Positions 11,929-21,987 of a DNA stretch of 64,000 nucleotides are shown here, in pieces. The stretch covers positions 434,001 to 498,000 of the forward strand of contig NZ_JAEIOS010000011.1 of the NCBI RefSeq assembly GCF_016342265.1. The letters run 5' to 3'. Each line of letters starts with the position of its first letter. Position 1 is the first letter of the stretch. The notes beneath the pieces are model-generated. The model did no database searches. It was given only the letters and a program-made list of their open reading frames with translations, and was not told the DNA's origin. The position numbers and the translations under genes were made by a program. The DNA comes from Corynebacterium meridianum. GTDB lineage: Bacteria > Actinomycetota > Actinomycetes > Mycobacteriales > Mycobacteriaceae.

Positions 11929-13026
11929 TCAGCGTTCCTCGGCGGCCAGCTGACCGCACGCGGCGGCGATCTCCTGGCCGCGGGTGTCCCGGACGGTGCA
12001 GGCCACACCCTGTGCGGCGACCCGGCGGACGAACTCGTTCTGCCGGTCCTTCGGCGAGGCGTCCCACTTCGATCCGGGGGTCGGGTTCAACGGGATCAGG
12101 TTCACGTGCACCCGGGCGCCCAGTGCGTTCCGCAGCTTCTTTCCGAGCATGTCCGCACGCCAATCCTGGTCGTTGATGTCCCGGATCAGTGCGTACTCGA
12201 TGGACACCCGGCGTCCGGTCCGGTCCGCGTAATACCGGGCGGCATCCAGTACCTCTTCGACCGACCACCGGTTGTTCACCGGGACGAGTGAGTCGCGGAG
12301 TTCATCGTCGGGCGTGTGCAGTGAGACCGCGAGCGTGACGGAGAGTCCCTCGTCGGCCAGCCTGCGGATGGCCGGCGCGAGCCCCACGGTGGACACCGTG
12401 ACGTTGCGCTGCGAGATCCCGAATCCCTTCGGGTTCGGCTCGGTGATCTGCCGGACGGCGTGGACGACCCGCTTGTAGTTCGCGAGCGGTTCCCCCATCC
12501 CCATGAACACGACGTTGGAGAGTCTGCCCCCTTCATCACGCATCGTCGCTGCCGCGGCGCGGACCTGGTCCACGATCTCCCCGGTGGACAGGTTCCGGTC
12601 CAGTCCGCCCTGGCCGGTGGCGCAGAACGGGCACGCCATGCCGCACCCGGCCTGGGACGAGATGCACAGGGTCGCGCGGTCGGGATAGCGCATGAGCACC
12701 GACTCGAGGAGGGTGCCGTCGTGCAGGCGCCAGAGGGTCTTGCTGGTCTGGCCGGCGTCACAGCTGATGCTCCGCACGCACGTCATCATCTCCGGGAAGA
12801 GAGCCTCCCTGACCGTGTCGCGTTGCGCCGCCGGGAGATCCGTCATCGTGCGAGGATCGGCCTCCAGCCTGCCGTAGTAGTGGCGGGCGAGTTGATCGGC
12901 CCGGAATCTGGGTAAGCCCAGGTCCTTCAGGGTCTCGATGCGTCGTTCGGAGTCGAGATCGGCGAAATGGGTGGGCGGCATTCCCCTTTTGGGGGCGGCG
13001 AAAACCAGGGGTAGTTCCTTCGTCAT
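11929..13026 (-). CDS. rlmN: Dual-specificity rRNA/tRNA adenine-C2 methyltransferase
   Basis: This radical-SAM enzyme methylates C2 of A2503 in 23S rRNA and A37 in some tRNAs. The 365-residue protein carries the CxxxCxxC cluster motif as CGMACPFC, the [13 protein letters not shown] motif and the catalytic cysteine in [11 protein letters not shown] near the C-terminus. Start ATG 13026 is preceded by GGGGGA; in-frame sequence upstream is not homologous. It is divergent from the LapA-domain gene. Confidence 0.95.
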   Translation of the reverse strand: MTKELPLVFAAPKRGMPPTHFADLDSERRIETLKDLGLPRFRADQLARHYYGRLEADPRTMTDLPAAQRDTVREALFPEMMTCVRSISCDAGQTSKTLWRLHDGTLLESVLMRYPDRATLCISSQAGCGMACPFCATGQGGLDRNLSTGEIVDQVRAAAATMRDEGGRLSNVVFMGMGEPLANYKRVVHAVRQITEPNPKGFGISQRNVTVSTVGLAPAIRRLADEGLSVTLAVSLHTPDDELRDSLVPVNNRWSVEEVLDAARYYADRTGRRVSIEYALIRDINDQDWRADMLGKKLRNALGARVHVNLIPLNPTPGSKWDASPKDRQNEFVRRVAAQGVACTVRDTRGQEIAAACGQLAAEER

Positions 13027-13109
13027 AATTCCCCCATCATTACACGCCACCGGCTGATCGTTGGAACCGGCGGGTTGTGCATCCCGCCCGGGAGCCGTTG
13101 AATGGGGGT

Positions 13110-13484
13110 ATGACCCGAAACAACGAGGCCGAGCACACCGCCGACAACACTCCCACGCCTGACCCGTCACCTCAGGTGCCCGCCTATCCCGATTCTGGTG
13201 CGGCAGCGTCCGCGGAGCACCCGAAACCCGCGAACGTGAAGCGTCGTACACTCGCCGGCAGCACCTGGGTATCCCTGATCGTCGGTGCTCTGCTGTTGAT
13301 CCTGCTGCTCATCTTCATCATGCAGAACCAGCAGGCCGTCGAGCTCACCCTGTTTGCCTGGACGTTCACGGTTCCCGCCGGCATCGGGGTTCTCCTCGCC
13401 GCGATCGCCGGCGCCCTCATCATGGCGCTGGTCGGTGGCGTCCGGATGCTCGAGCTTCGTCGTGAGCTGAAGAAACTGCGCTGA
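13110..13484 (+). CDS. LapA-domain (DUF1049) membrane protein
   Basis: A 124-residue protein with a disordered Pro/Ala-rich N-terminus of about 55 residues, two membrane spans ([18 protein letters not shown] and a second near residues 90-112) joined by the [14 protein letters not shown] loop typical of LapA/YciS-like proteins, and a basic C-terminal [10 protein letters not shown] helix. In proteobacteria the family helps assemble lipopolysaccharide machinery; its role in actinobacteria is not known to me. Start chosen at ATG 13110 with GGGGG upstream. Confidence 0.75.
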   Translation: MTRNNEAEHTADNTPTPDPSPQVPAYPDSGAAASAEHPKPANVKRRTLAGSTWVSLIVGALLLILLLIFIMQNQQAVELTLFAWTFTVPAGIGVLLAAIAGALIMALVGGVRMLELRRELKKLR

Positions 13485-13498
13485 ATTCACCGGTGACG

Positions 13499-13543
13499 GA
13501 ACAACGCCTCCGCCCCTCGACTGATCGGGCGGAGGCGTTGTTC
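13499..13543. terminator. Bidirectional terminator between LapA-domain gene and cdsA
   Basis: A 17-bp perfect stem (GAACAACGCCTCCGCCC and complement) with an 11-base loop lies 14 bp after the LapA-domain gene and 24 bp after the convergent cdsA stop. Confidence 0.8.
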
Positions 13544-13567
13544 GTGTCTTCGACGAGAAGAAGCGGA

Positions 13568-14626
13568 TCAGGTCTGCAGGAAACTCAGCACGAGCCAGGT
13601 GACCATCGCGGACGGCAGCAGACCGTCCAGGCGGTCCATCAACCCCCCGTGGCCCGGCAGCAGGTTCGACATGTCCTTGATGGCGAGTTCACGTTTGAAC
13701 TGGCTCTCCACCAGGTCCCCGAGCGTCGCACAGATCACAAGCCCGGGACCGAGGATCAGTCCCCGCCACCAGATGTCGTCCAGGAGGAAGTGCACGAGGA
13801 GCACTCCCGCGACGGTGCCGAGGAGCAGTGAACCGGCGAACCCCTCCCAGGACTTCTTCGGGCTGACCGCGGGGGCCATGGGATGCGCCCCGAACAGGAC
13901 CCCGAAGACGAAACCGCCAATGTCCGAGGCGATGACGCACACCATGAAGGTGACGATGAACATCTGTCCCGGAACCCCCTCCCGAGTGATCAGGGAGAGC
14001 ATCGCGGCGAAGGAAGCGAACAGCGGGATCCAGGTGAGGACGAAGATCCCGAGCGACGTGTCGCGGAGATAGTTCTGCGGAGCGGTGTTCGCACCGTGGT
14101 GGAACAGGCGGCCGAACATCAGGGCGAGAACGCTCACCACGAACCCCGCGACCAACCCCTTCGTCCCGAAGGGCCACGAGAGCCAGAGCATCAGCTGTCC
14201 CCCGGCGAGGAGGATCACCCGCGGGATGACGTACCCGCTCTCCTTGAGCCGCGAGTGCACCTCCCAGGTCGCGACGCCCACGGCGGCCGCCACGAGCGGG
14301 TACCAGCCGAAGGGGACGACGAAGATCATCAGGAGGACGAGGGCACCGAGTCCCACACCGACGCCGACAGCCTTCTTCATGTCCCGCCCGGCGGAGTTCC
14401 TGGGTTTGGGGAGATGGTCGAGGCCCAGCGCGCGCAGTGAGTCGGTGACATCGCCACTGCCCCCGCGGAGCCCTCCCGAGAACAGACGCCTGACCGACTC
14501 ATCCGAATCGGTCAGATCCTCGGGGTCGGAATCAACGGGGTCGCCGGACAGCCACAGGTCGGGGTGCCCGGTCTCGCGGGTACCGTCCTCGCCGTGTTTC
14601 CGGGGTGAGAGGTGGTTATCAGACAT
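13568..14626 (-). CDS. cdsA: Phosphatidate cytidylyltransferase
   Basis: CdsA makes CDP-diacylglycerol from phosphatidate and CTP, the branch point for phosphatidylinositol, phosphatidylglycerol and cardiolipin. The 352-residue protein has a hydrophilic N-terminal region of about 85 residues, about eight membrane spans and the family signature around SQFKRELAIKDMSNLLPGHGG with MDRLDGLL near the C-terminus. It follows frr and pyrH on the same strand, a conserved gene order. Confidence 0.94.
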   Translation of the reverse strand: MSDNHLSPRKHGEDGTRETGHPDLWLSGDPVDSDPEDLTDSDESVRRLFSGGLRGGSGDVTDSLRALGLDHLPKPRNSAGRDMKKAVGVGVGLGALVLLMIFVVPFGWYPLVAAAVGVATWEVHSRLKESGYVIPRVILLAGGQLMLWLSWPFGTKGLVAGFVVSVLALMFGRLFHHGANTAPQNYLRDTSLGIFVLTWIPLFASFAAMLSLITREGVPGQMFIVTFMVCVIASDIGGFVFGVLFGAHPMAPAVSPKKSWEGFAGSLLLGTVAGVLLVHFLLDDIWWRGLILGPGLVICATLGDLVESQFKRELAIKDMSNLLPGHGGLMDRLDGLLPSAMVTWLVLSFLQT

Positions 14627-14702
14627 GACGCATCCGCACTGAGGTCCCTCCGGTCGACGCCGGAGCAGGAAGGGATCGTGTACCGGATTCGATGGCGGTC
14701 AT

Positions 14703-15260
14703 CTAGACCTCCATCAACTCCTTCTCCTTCTTCTCGACGAGCTCATCGATCTGGCCGACGTACTTCTGGGTCGTCTTGTCCAGTTCCTTCTCGGCGGCGA
14801 TCACCTCATCCTCACCGGCGTCGCCGTCCTTCTGGATCTTCTTCAGGATCTCCATGTGCTTGCGTCGCACGTTGCGGATCGCGATCTTCGCGTCCTCACC
14901 CTTGGACTTGGCGAGCTTGACCATGTCCCGGCGGCGTTCCTCGGTGAGCTGCGGCACGGTGACCCGGAGAACCTGGCCGTCGTTGGTCGGGTTGACGCCG
15001 AGATCCGAGTTGCGGATGGCGTTCTCGATCTCGTTCATCACGTTCTGCTCGTAGGGCCGGATGATGAGCATCCGGGGTTCCGGCACGGAGATCGTCGCCA
15101 TCTGGGTGATGGGGGTCGGTACACCGTAGTACTCGGCGACGATGCCGTTGAACATACCGGGGTTCGCGCGACCGGTACGGATGGTGGTGAGATCATCCCG
15201 GGCGTGCTCGACGGAGCTGGTCATGCGTTCCTCGGCTTCGAGGAGAGTGTCATCGATCAT
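14703..15260 (-). CDS. frr: Ribosome recycling factor
   Basis: RRF splits post-termination ribosomes together with EF-G. The 185-residue protein has the expected length and motifs ([12 protein letters not shown] near residue 28, [12 protein letters not shown] near 115 and the acidic/lysine-rich C-terminal helix). The start is ATG 15260 ([13 protein letters not shown]); in-frame codons upstream to 15320 add no homologous sequence. It sits 149 bp downstream of pyrH. Confidence 0.96.
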   Translation of the reverse strand: MIDDTLLEAEERMTSSVEHARDDLTTIRTGRANPGMFNGIVAEYYGVPTPITQMATISVPEPRMLIIRPYEQNVMNEIENAIRNSDLGVNPTNDGQVLRVTVPQLTEERRRDMVKLAKSKGEDAKIAIRNVRRKHMEILKKIQKDGDAGEDEVIAAEKELDKTTQKYVGQIDELVEKKEKELMEV

Positions 15261-15409
15261 GGTGAGTTCGACTGTTCCTTTGGGGCTCGGTCGGCCGGGT
15301 CCCCTCCCTGTCTGCACCACCTCAAGACGGCGGAGCAGCGCAGTCGTGGACTGGGTGGGGAATGGGGACTGGCCTGGACTGATTTATTCTGTTGCTCCCG
15401 ATAAATCTA

Positions 15410-16141
15410 TCAGGACTGGACGAGGGTTCCGATACGTTCGCCGGTGACGGCGCGTGCGATGTTTCCCTCGGTGAGCAGATTGAACACCAGGATGGGCATG
15501 TTGTTGTCCATGCACAGCGAGAACGCCGTGGCGTCCGCGACCTTCAGCCCCTTCTCGATGCAGTCCCTCGGGGTGATCCGGTCGAAGAGTTCGGCGTCCG
15601 GGTTTGTCCGGGGATCGGAGTCGTAGACCCCGTCGACGCCCTTCGCCATGAGGAGCACCTCGCAGTCGATCTCAAGGGCGCGCTGGGCGGCCGTCGTGTC
15701 GGTGGAGAAGTAGGGCATGCCCATACCTGCACCGAAGATGACGACGCGGCCCTTCTCCAGGTGCCGCTTCGCCCGCAGCGGAAGATAGGGTTCAGCGACC
15801 TGTGCCATGTTGATCGCCGTCTGGACGCGGCAGTCGATTCCGAGCTGAACGAGGAAGTCCTGCAGGGCGAGGCAGTTCATCACGGTGCCGAGCATGCCCA
15901 TGTAGTCGGAGCGGGCACGGTCCATGCCCCGCTGCTGGAGCTGCGCACCCCGGAAGAAGTTTCCGCCGCCAATGACGACCGCGACCTCGGTGCCGTTCTG
16001 CACGACGCCCGCGAGCTGCCGCGCGACGTTCTCCACGACGTCTGGGTCGATGCCGACGTTGCCCCCGCCGAACATCTCCCCCCCGAGCTTCAACATCACC
16101 CGTTTGAATCCCTGACGTCTGACGCCCGCTTCGTCGGCCAT
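15410..16141 (-). CDS. pyrH: Uridylate kinase
   Basis: PyrH phosphorylates UMP to UDP in pyrimidine synthesis. The 243-residue amino-acid-kinase fold protein has the N-terminal [11 protein letters not shown], the glycine loop [26 protein letters not shown] and the nucleotide-binding [16 protein letters not shown] region. It heads the pyrH-frr-cdsA run. Confidence 0.96.
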   Translation of the reverse strand: MADEAGVRRQGFKRVMLKLGGEMFGGGNVGIDPDVVENVARQLAGVVQNGTEVAVVIGGGNFFRGAQLQQRGMDRARSDYMGMLGTVMNCLALQDFLVQLGIDCRVQTAINMAQVAEPYLPLRAKRHLEKGRVVIFGAGMGMPYFSTDTTAAQRALEIDCEVLLMAKGVDGVYDSDPRTNPDAELFDRITPRDCIEKGLKVADATAFSLCMDNNMPILVFNLLTEGNIARAVTGERIGTLVQS

Positions 16142-16418
16142 GCCGCACTGTCCTTCCGTTGTGAATCTCGTGGTTCGGATCGTTGTTACACGTCACCAGT
16201 GACTTGGTCTACCGTCAGCCAAGCTTACCCGAGGACCTCCGCACCGTTCGACGCCCGCACCTGCCGGCCACGTGCCCGCGGCAGCAGCCTCGTCCACCAC
16301 CCTAATTTTTCCCCACAAAACGGGTGGCCCTGGTTAGGGGAAAGTTGCAGCATTGGTCTTGATTCTCCGCGAACTGAGCCTAGATTCAAATTACCCAAAT
16401 CCCAGCTCGGAGCGTCAT

Positions 16419-17661
16419 ATGAGAGCCCCCATCAAACGAAAGTCAGTCACCGCGGCTGTACTCGTCGCGAGCATGACCCTGACCGGAGTCACACCGGCAA
16501 CCGCAGACCCGTTGTTCCCTCCCGCCGAGATCGTCACAGCGGACATCACCGATCCGTCAGCCGATAGTCCGGAACCCGAGCTGACGGAACCGGACGATCA
16601 GGGTGACACCGATGTCATTGCCCCCCCCCCGGAAATGACGTCATCGCCGAGTTCGTCGCAGGTCTCCCCCAGCTTCCCGCACTGCCCCCGCAACTGGTTC
16701 AGGTTCTCGGACTCCTCGGGGCGGACTGATCATCGGATTGCTCGCCATGATCTTCGGCGGCGGCGGAAGCTCCGGGAAGGTAGCCAACAGTTCACCGGAC
16801 GGGCCGTCTCCCGAACCCACATCGAGCTCCACACCCAAGCCCGCCCCCGACGCCACCACTAAGCCCAAGCCCAAGCCAGAACCCAAACCGACCCCCAAGC
16901 CCCAACCCAAACGCACATCTAAAATCGTCGCGAATGCCCGACTCACAGCAGGGCAGCAGCTGACGTCAGAGAACGGTGAGTATTTTGCTGCGGTTCAGGA
17001 TGACGGAAACTTCGTGATCCGGCGTACCAAGGACCGAGCTCCTATCTGGGCAACCGGAACTGAAAAGGTTGCTGGAAGGGATGCGTACCTGCGTATTCAG
17101 AAGGACGGCAACCTCGTGCTCTATTCCGGGGGCCAAGCTCGGTGGGCATCGGACACCGCAGGCACCACCGCCCGTATCCTTGAACTCGGTAACGATGGAG
17201 TTCTTCGGGTCAACGGGGAGAACGGCCACGTCTTCTGGATGCGTCCGAAGCGCAAAGACAGCAGCTCCACCAAAGCAGACAAAGTGATGGACCGCCTGAT
17301 CTCTCAGACACGGGGCAAGCAGGTCTACAACCACGGTGGAAACCAGTGCGTGGCCCTCTTCAACCACTACAACGAGAACATTCTCGGACACGGTTTCATC
17401 TCGGTGATTCTCGCACGGCAGCTGTACTCCGCAGCACCGGATTCCCACTGGGAGAAGCTCCCGGCCAGCGCCAAACCACGCCGCGGTGATGTCGCTATCT
17501 GGGGCAAGGGCTGGCCGTGGGACACGGAGGCAGGTCACGTGGCGATGGTTGTTTCCGACGACGGCTCGCACGTCAAGGTGTGGACCCAGAATCCCGGAGC
17601 GGCGCATGAAGCACGATTCACGAAGTCTTATCTCATCGGCTATCTGAGGCCAAAGCTCTGA
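16419..17661 (+). pseudogene. Secreted bulb-lectin/CHAP cell-wall hydrolase, interrupted by two frameshifts
   Basis: The first frame opens at ATG 16419 (GGAG upstream) with a signal peptide ending near TPATADP. After residue ~67 it runs into a C10 tract at 16621-16630; one more C would move it into a frame reading GNDVIAEFVAGLPQLPALPP. Near 16718-16724 (GGGGCGG) a second one-base shift is needed to reach the frame that runs to 17661. That part encodes a membrane-like LIIGLLAMIFGGGG, a Pro/Lys linker, a B-lectin repeat domain with mannose-site motifs VQDDGNFVIR and IQKDGNLVLY, and a CHAP amidase domain with Cys in GGNQCVALF, His in EAGHVAMV and an Asn in TQNPG. It should cleave peptidoglycan when made. 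Both lesions are one base short in homopolymer-like runs, so phase variation, decay or sequencing error are all possible. Confidence 0.75.
16621..16630. repeat. C10 homopolymer tract
   Basis: Ten consecutive C residues lie at the point where the reading frame of the lectin/CHAP gene is lost. Gain of one C (or loss of two) restores the downstream frame. Confidence 0.95.
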
Positions 17662-17684
17662 TCACGGTTCTCGCGTAGCCACGA

Positions 17685-17714
17685 TGGCGGACCGACACCT
17701 GAATCGGTCCGCCA
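17685..17714 (+). terminator. Hairpin after the lectin/CHAP gene
   Basis: TGGCGGACCGA pairs with TCGGTCCGCCA across an 8-base loop, 24 bp after the stop codon. Confidence 0.65.
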
Positions 17715-17726
17715 CGGGCACAACAA

Positions 17727-17779
17727 AAACACCGTGGGGCGTCCCTACCGTCATTGGTAGGTGACGCCCCACGGTGTTT
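17727..17779 (-). terminator. tsf terminator
   Basis: A 23-bp stem with one bulged base and the loop GTCATT; on the minus strand it is followed by TTGTTGTG after the AAACACCGTGG/CCACGGTGTTT foot. It lies 22 bp beyond the tsf stop. Confidence 0.85.
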
Positions 17780-17801
17780 AATCTGTACCGAAAAGCTCGG
17801 A

Positions 17802-18629
17802 TCAGTGCTGGCCGACCTCGTAGCGGACGAAACCGGTCAGCGTGACGCCGGCCTCCTCCATGATGGCCTTGACGGTCTTCTTGTTGTCCGTCACGGAGGC
17901 CTGCTCGTTGAGGCAGACGTCCTTGAAGAAGCCGTTGAGACGACCCTCGACGATCTTGGGCAGCGCCTTCTCGGGCTTGCCCTCCTCGCGGGAGATGGTC
18001 TCGGCGATGTTGCGCTCCTTCTCGACGATGTCGGCGGGCACATCCTCACGGTTGAGGTAGGTGGCCTTCATCGCGGCGACCTGCATCGCGGCGGCGTGGG
18101 CGGCGGCACCGGCTGCCTCGCCCTCGCCGGTGTAGGCGACGAGCACGCCGACTGCGGGCGGCAGGTCGGCGGCGCGGTGGTGCAGGTAGACGGCGACGTT
18201 GTCACCCTCGATGGTGACGGCACGGCGCAGCTCGAGCTTCTCGCCGATCTTGGCGGACAGCTGCTGGATGGCCTCTTCGGCGGTGCCACCGTCGACCGGA
18301 GCGTTCTTGAGCTCCTCCGGGGTGTTGGCCTTGACGGAGGCGGCGGCCTCGGCGATCTTGGCGGCGAAGTCCTTGAACTCGTCGTTCTTGGCGACGAAGT
18401 CGGTCTCGGAGTTGACCTCGACCATGGTGTTGCCGGAGACGGCGATGAGACCCTCGGCGGCGGTGCGCTCGGCGCGCTTGCCTACGTCCTTGGCACCCTT
18501 GATGCGCAGGAACTCGATGGCCTTGTCGAAGTCGCCGTCGTGTTCCGCGAGGGCCTTCTTGCAGGCCATCATGCCGGAGCCCGTGATGTCACGGAGCTTC
18601 TTAACGTCTGCAGCGGTGTAGTTCGCCAT
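17802..18629 (-). CDS. tsf: Elongation factor Ts
   Basis: EF-Ts recharges EF-Tu by exchanging GDP for GTP. The 275-residue protein starts [20 protein letters not shown] and has the N-terminal UBA-like helices ([19 protein letters not shown]), the core [10 protein letters not shown] motif and the GFVRYEVG ending. It follows rpsB by 339 bp, the standard bacterial order. Confidence 0.97.
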   Translation of the reverse strand: MANYTAADVKKLRDITGSGMMACKKALAEHDGDFDKAIEFLRIKGAKDVGKRAERTAAEGLIAVSGNTMVEVNSETDFVAKNDEFKDFAAKIAEAAASVKANTPEELKNAPVDGGTAEEAIQQLSAKIGEKLELRRAVTIEGDNVAVYLHHRAADLPPAVGVLVAYTGEGEAAGAAAHAAAMQVAAMKATYLNREDVPADIVEKERNIAETISREEGKPEKALPKIVEGRLNGFFKDVCLNEQASVTDNKKTVKAIMEEAGVTLTGFVRYEVGQH

Positions 18630-18968
18630 TATGGGGCGATCCTCCTTGATTGGTTATGAAAGTAGAAATCTGTGCGGTGACGTTCGTCGTGGACGAGCTT
18701 AGCCAAACGCCGGCGCGCTGTGTGCCGGACGTGGGGCATCCGCGACGCGTGGAATCCCCTCGGGTTTCCAGTGTGCCTGACCACGGTCCGGTTCCGCAGG
18801 TCTCCGGTGGGCCGGAGGTACCGTGTGCGACACGAAACCCCCGCGCCTGTGTCCTCCCCGGCCCCCACCCACGGTTGGTGGGTGGTCGCCGTGCGGTGGC
18901 GGAGTGTTCTCCGTCACCGCACGGTGGCTGGGTCGCGGCGAGGGGGTGTGATCAGACGGAGGTGGTGA
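18630..18968. other. rpsB-tsf intergenic region with hairpin
   Basis: No gene is visible in these 339 bases. A 16-base-arm hairpin with one mismatch and a TGTT loop lies at 18889-18924, about 45 bp after the rpsB stop, and could partially terminate or protect the rpsB transcript. Reading frames across it lack coding character. Confidence 0.6.
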
Positions 18969-19841
18969 CTACTCCGCGGCGGTGGTTTCCTCGGTGGACT
19001 GCTCGGTTGCGGCAGTCTCTTCCTTCGGAGCGGACTCCGCTACGGCCTCGGTGGCCTCGACCTTGGCTGCGACCTCGACCTTGGCGGTCTCCTCGGTTGC
19101 CTCGGCCTTGCTCTCGCCGGCGCTCTCCTTGGCTGCGGCCAGCTCACGGTCGGAGCGGGCCTTCTTGCCTGCCTCGACGGCGGAGGAGATGATGCGGCTC
19201 AGGACGGAGATGGAGCGGATCGCATCGTCGTTACCGGGGATCGGGAAGTTGACGACATCGGGGTCGCAGTTCGTGTCCAGCACAGCGACGACCGGGATGT
19301 TCAGCTTGTGGGCCTCGCTGACGGCGATGTGCTCCTTGTTGGTGTCGACGATCCACAGTGCGGAGGGCACGCGGGTCATGTCGGAGATACCACCCAGGAC
19401 GCGCTCGAGCTTGGTGCGCTCGCGGGTCAGCATGAGGATTTCCTTCTTGGTGCGGCCCTCGTAGCCGTCCTCGGCCGCGTCCATCGCCTGCAGTTCCTTC
19501 ATGCGGTGCAGACGCTTGGAGACGGTCTGGAAGTTGGTGAGCATGCCGCCCAGCCAACGGTGGTTAACGAAGGGCATGCCGACGCGCTCAGCCTCGGTGG
19601 CCACAGCTTCCTGGGCCTGCTTCTTGGTGCCGACGAAGAGGATGGTGCCGCCGTGGGCGACGGTCTCCTTGACGAACTCGTAGGCCTGATCGATGTAGGT
19701 CAGCGTCTGCTGCAGATCGATGATGTAGATGCCGTTACGGTCGGTGAAAATGAAGCGCTTCATTTTCGGGTTCCAACGGCGGGTCTGGTGTCCGAAGTGG
19801 ACACCGGCGTCGAGAAGCTCGCGCATGGTCACAACTGCCAT
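18969..19841 (-). CDS. rpsB: 30S ribosomal protein S2
   Basis: S2 binds the 30S subunit late in assembly and is needed for S1 docking. From ATG 19841 (AGGGAG upstream) it has 290 residues: the core ([46 protein letters not shown]) and a C-terminal extension of about 60 residues rich in Ala, Glu and Lys after position 230. Such acidic tails occur in corynebacterial S2. Upstream in-frame codons to 19937 are not homologous. Confidence 0.96.
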   Translation of the reverse strand: MAVVTMRELLDAGVHFGHQTRRWNPKMKRFIFTDRNGIYIIDLQQTLTYIDQAYEFVKETVAHGGTILFVGTKKQAQEAVATEAERVGMPFVNHRWLGGMLTNFQTVSKRLHRMKELQAMDAAEDGYEGRTKKEILMLTRERTKLERVLGGISDMTRVPSALWIVDTNKEHIAVSEAHKLNIPVVAVLDTNCDPDVVNFPIPGNDDAIRSISVLSRIISSAVEAGKKARSDRELAAAKESAGESKAEATEETAKVEVAAKVEATEAVAESAPKEETAATEQSTEETTAAE

Positions 19842-20269
19842 GGTGATGCTCCCTTTCTGTGTTCGGAGTTTCGGTTTTTGATTGTGCGGGTTTTTGTCCC
19901 GCACCCTGGCGACCGACACCCGGCCCCTCACCCGCACACCGTCCCCCGCGTGAGCAGGGGCGTTGAGCGGGACCTCGAGTGGCCTGTATTCAGGTTTCCG
20001 GCAGCTGGCCCGATCGGTCGTGGACCCCGGAAAACGGGATCGGATCGATCAGGTGCGCCCGGCACGCGGCCGCGCGTAGTCAGCACACCCGGGAACGGGC
20101 ACACTGCTAACCGGTGATTGTAGCCCTGAACTGCCGGTTGAACCAAAAGGGAGATCCGGCACACCCCGGTTTCCGGCACCTGGGCACCAGGGGCAACAGA
20201 TGCCTCATCATCCACAGACGCTCCACCGCGTGCACACCCCATCACACACCACCGGCCAGGCTCGGGGCC
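19842..20269. other. Divergent intergenic region, rpsB leader and M23 gene upstream region
   Basis: No gene is visible in these 428 bases. The rpsB promoter proposed at 20117-20146 would give a 5' leader of about 270 nt, long enough for S2 autoregulation of translation as known in other bacteria; no structure was confirmed. Confidence 0.5.
20117..20146 (-). promoter_or_regulatory. Possible rpsB-tsf promoter
   Basis: On the minus strand TTGGTT (-35) and TACAAT (-10) are separated by 18 bp. The -10 is a good match; the -35 is weak. Confidence 0.4.
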
Positions 20270-20803
20270 ATGAACAACCGGACCAAAAACACCCTGCGGT
20301 CGCGTCACATCGCGGCAGTCGCTTCCCTGAGTCTTCTGGCGGTGTTCCTGACGACCATTCATCCCGGCGGCGGCCACACGGCAGGCGCCTGGGTCTCCCC
20401 CACCACCGGCGGAGAAAATCCCGGGATGGTCCTGCGTCCGTTCGCCCCGCCCGCACACGACTGGCTCCCGGGACACCGGGGCGTCGATCTGGCGCTCCCC
20501 CGCGGCCGGCCGGTCCGGGCGGCCGGCGACGGCACGGTGTTTTTCTCCGGCACCGTGGCCGGAACGGCAACGGTGTCCATCGACCATCCGGACGGCACCC
20601 GGACGACCTATCAACCGGTGATCGGTACGGTGACCGCCGGCGACCCCGTCACGGAGGGACAGGTCATAGGAACGCTGGGAACCGACCCGCGCGGCTGGCC
20701 CGGCCTGAGCTGGGGCGCCCGCCGGGACGGGGCGTACGTCAATCCGCTCGGTCTGCTGCCGCGGCCGTTGATCAGGCTCAAGCCCGTGGATGGGCCTGCC
20801 TGA
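20270..20803 (+). CDS. Secreted M23-family (LytM-like) protein, probably catalytically degenerate
   Basis: A 177-residue protein with a signal anchor (VASLSLLAVFLTT, residues 18-29) and a short M23 domain. The first zinc site HRGVD (His69, Asp73) is intact and the DGTRTTYQPV segment matches actinobacterial M23 proteins. The usual His of the C-terminal LHWGAR motif is Ser here (LSWGARRDG). Without it zinc binding should fail, as in activator-type LytM proteins that stimulate other hydrolases. It could help daughter-cell separation; that is inference. Start ATG 20270 has GGGG upstream. Its 3' end overlaps xerC by 26 bp. Confidence 0.75.
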   Translation: MNNRTKNTLRSRHIAAVASLSLLAVFLTTIHPGGGHTAGAWVSPTTGGENPGMVLRPFAPPAHDWLPGHRGVDLALPRGRPVRAAGDGTVFFSGTVAGTATVSIDHPDGTRTTYQPVIGTVTAGDPVTEGQVIGTLGTDPRGWPGLSWGARRDGAYVNPLGLLPRPLIRLKPVDGPA

Positions 20804-21677
20804 ACGCCTCGCCCAGACGCGCGGTGGAGACGTGGGTGTAGATCTGCGTTGTCTGCAGCGAGGAATGTCCCAGCAGTTCCTGGACCTCCCGGATGTCCGC
20901 CCCGCCGTCGAGCAGATGGGTGGCGGTGCTGTGTCGGATCCCGTGGGGCGTGAGCCCCTCCGCGCCGGCCGCAGCGGCTGCGGCGTGCACGATACGGCGT
21001 ACCTGCCGGGGATTGATCCGCCCACCCCGCACGCCGACGAACAGTGCCTTCTCCCCACCGGTGGCCAGATGCCCGCGCCCCTTCTCCAGCCAGGTGCCGA
21101 TCGCCGTCGCGGCGGTGGAACCGAACGGGAGGACCCGCTGCTTGTTGCCCTTGCCCGTGACCCGGGCGGTTCTGGCGGCGAGATCGACATCGGCGATGTC
21201 GAGGCCGCAGAGCTCGGATATCCGCAGCCCTGTCGCATAGAGGAACTCGAGCATCGCCACGTCCCGGAGCTGCTCCGGTTCACTCGCGGCGTCCGCGGCC
21301 TCCACGACACCGACAGCCTCATCGACATTCAGGACCCGCGGCAGGTGCCGGGACGTCTTGGGGGTCGCCAGCCTGGCTGCGACATCGGTGTCTAGATACC
21401 CCTGGCGGGCGGCCCAGGAACTGAACGCGCGGGCGGCGGCGGTGCGCCGGGCCAGGGTCGCGCGGGCGAGACCGGAGCGGTGTGCGTCGGCGAGCCACGT
21501 CCGCAACGTGGCCTGGGTGAAGTCACCCCATCCGGACATCGACCGGAGCAGAGGCGAGAGGTCGCTCCGGTAGGCGCGCACGGTGGCGTCCGAGCGGTTC
21601 TCCACGAGCGAGAGGTGCTCACAGAAGTCCTCGAGGGCCTCCGGGAGCGGGCCGGTCGGTGTCGTTGGATCCTTCAT
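20778..21677 (-). CDS. xerC: Tyrosine recombinase XerC
   Basis: XerC resolves chromosome dimers at dif with XerD. The 299-residue protein has the N-terminal SAM-like DNA-binding domain and all catalytic residues of the C-terminal domain: Arg152 (TGLRISEL), Lys176, His245 and Arg248 (PHGIRHS), His271 (LLGHSS) and Tyr280 (TQIYTHV). It sits downstream of dprA in the usual actinobacterial order, so it is the housekeeping copy and not part of the nearby island. Confidence 0.93.
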   Translation of the reverse strand: MKDPTTPTGPLPEALEDFCEHLSLVENRSDATVRAYRSDLSPLLRSMSGWGDFTQATLRTWLADAHRSGLARATLARRTAAARAFSSWAARQGYLDTDVAARLATPKTSRHLPRVLNVDEAVGVVEAADAASEPEQLRDVAMLEFLYATGLRISELCGLDIADVDLAARTARVTGKGNKQRVLPFGSTAATAIGTWLEKGRGHLATGGEKALFVGVRGGRINPRQVRRIVHAAAAAAGAEGLTPHGIRHSTATHLLDGGADIREVQELLGHSSLQTTQIYTHVSTARLGEAFRQAHPRA

Positions 21678-21987
21678 GGCACTCCCCGTACGTGTTTAGC
21701 TGCTCGGCGGGTTATGTCGGACCCCGGACATGCGGAAGGCGGCACGATCATCGCTGACCGTGCCGCCTTCGCATCTGACTCACCCATATGCATAACCCTA
21801 GCGCCTTCATCAGCCTCATCCAGGACTTGGAGGTGCGGACACCGCCCGGTGCGTGAGAAGCTTCAGAGGCAGTTGCTACAAGGAACCAGCCCGAACCTTG
21901 AAGCAGTAACTTAGGCTTGCCTCTGCAACTTTAGGGTTGGCTTCGTCATCATGCAACCCTCTGACAGAAATTTCTTTCGTCGATCAC
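21678..21987. other. dprA-xerC intergenic region with hairpin
   Basis: 310 bases without a gene. GCGGAAGGCGGCACG at 21732-21746 pairs with 21759-21772 (one bulge) and probably terminates dprA transcripts. The rest, 21780-21987, is less GC-rich than its surroundings and shows no coding pattern. Confidence 0.6.

Noticed and set aside
15392..16567. Plus-strand frame opposite pyrH running into the lectin/CHAP gene region
   Set aside because: Antisense to pyrH and lacks protein-like composition.
21908..21930. TTAGGCTTGCCT, a DtxR-like half-site
   Set aside because: Only about half of the 19 consensus positions match and no gene starts nearby on either strand.
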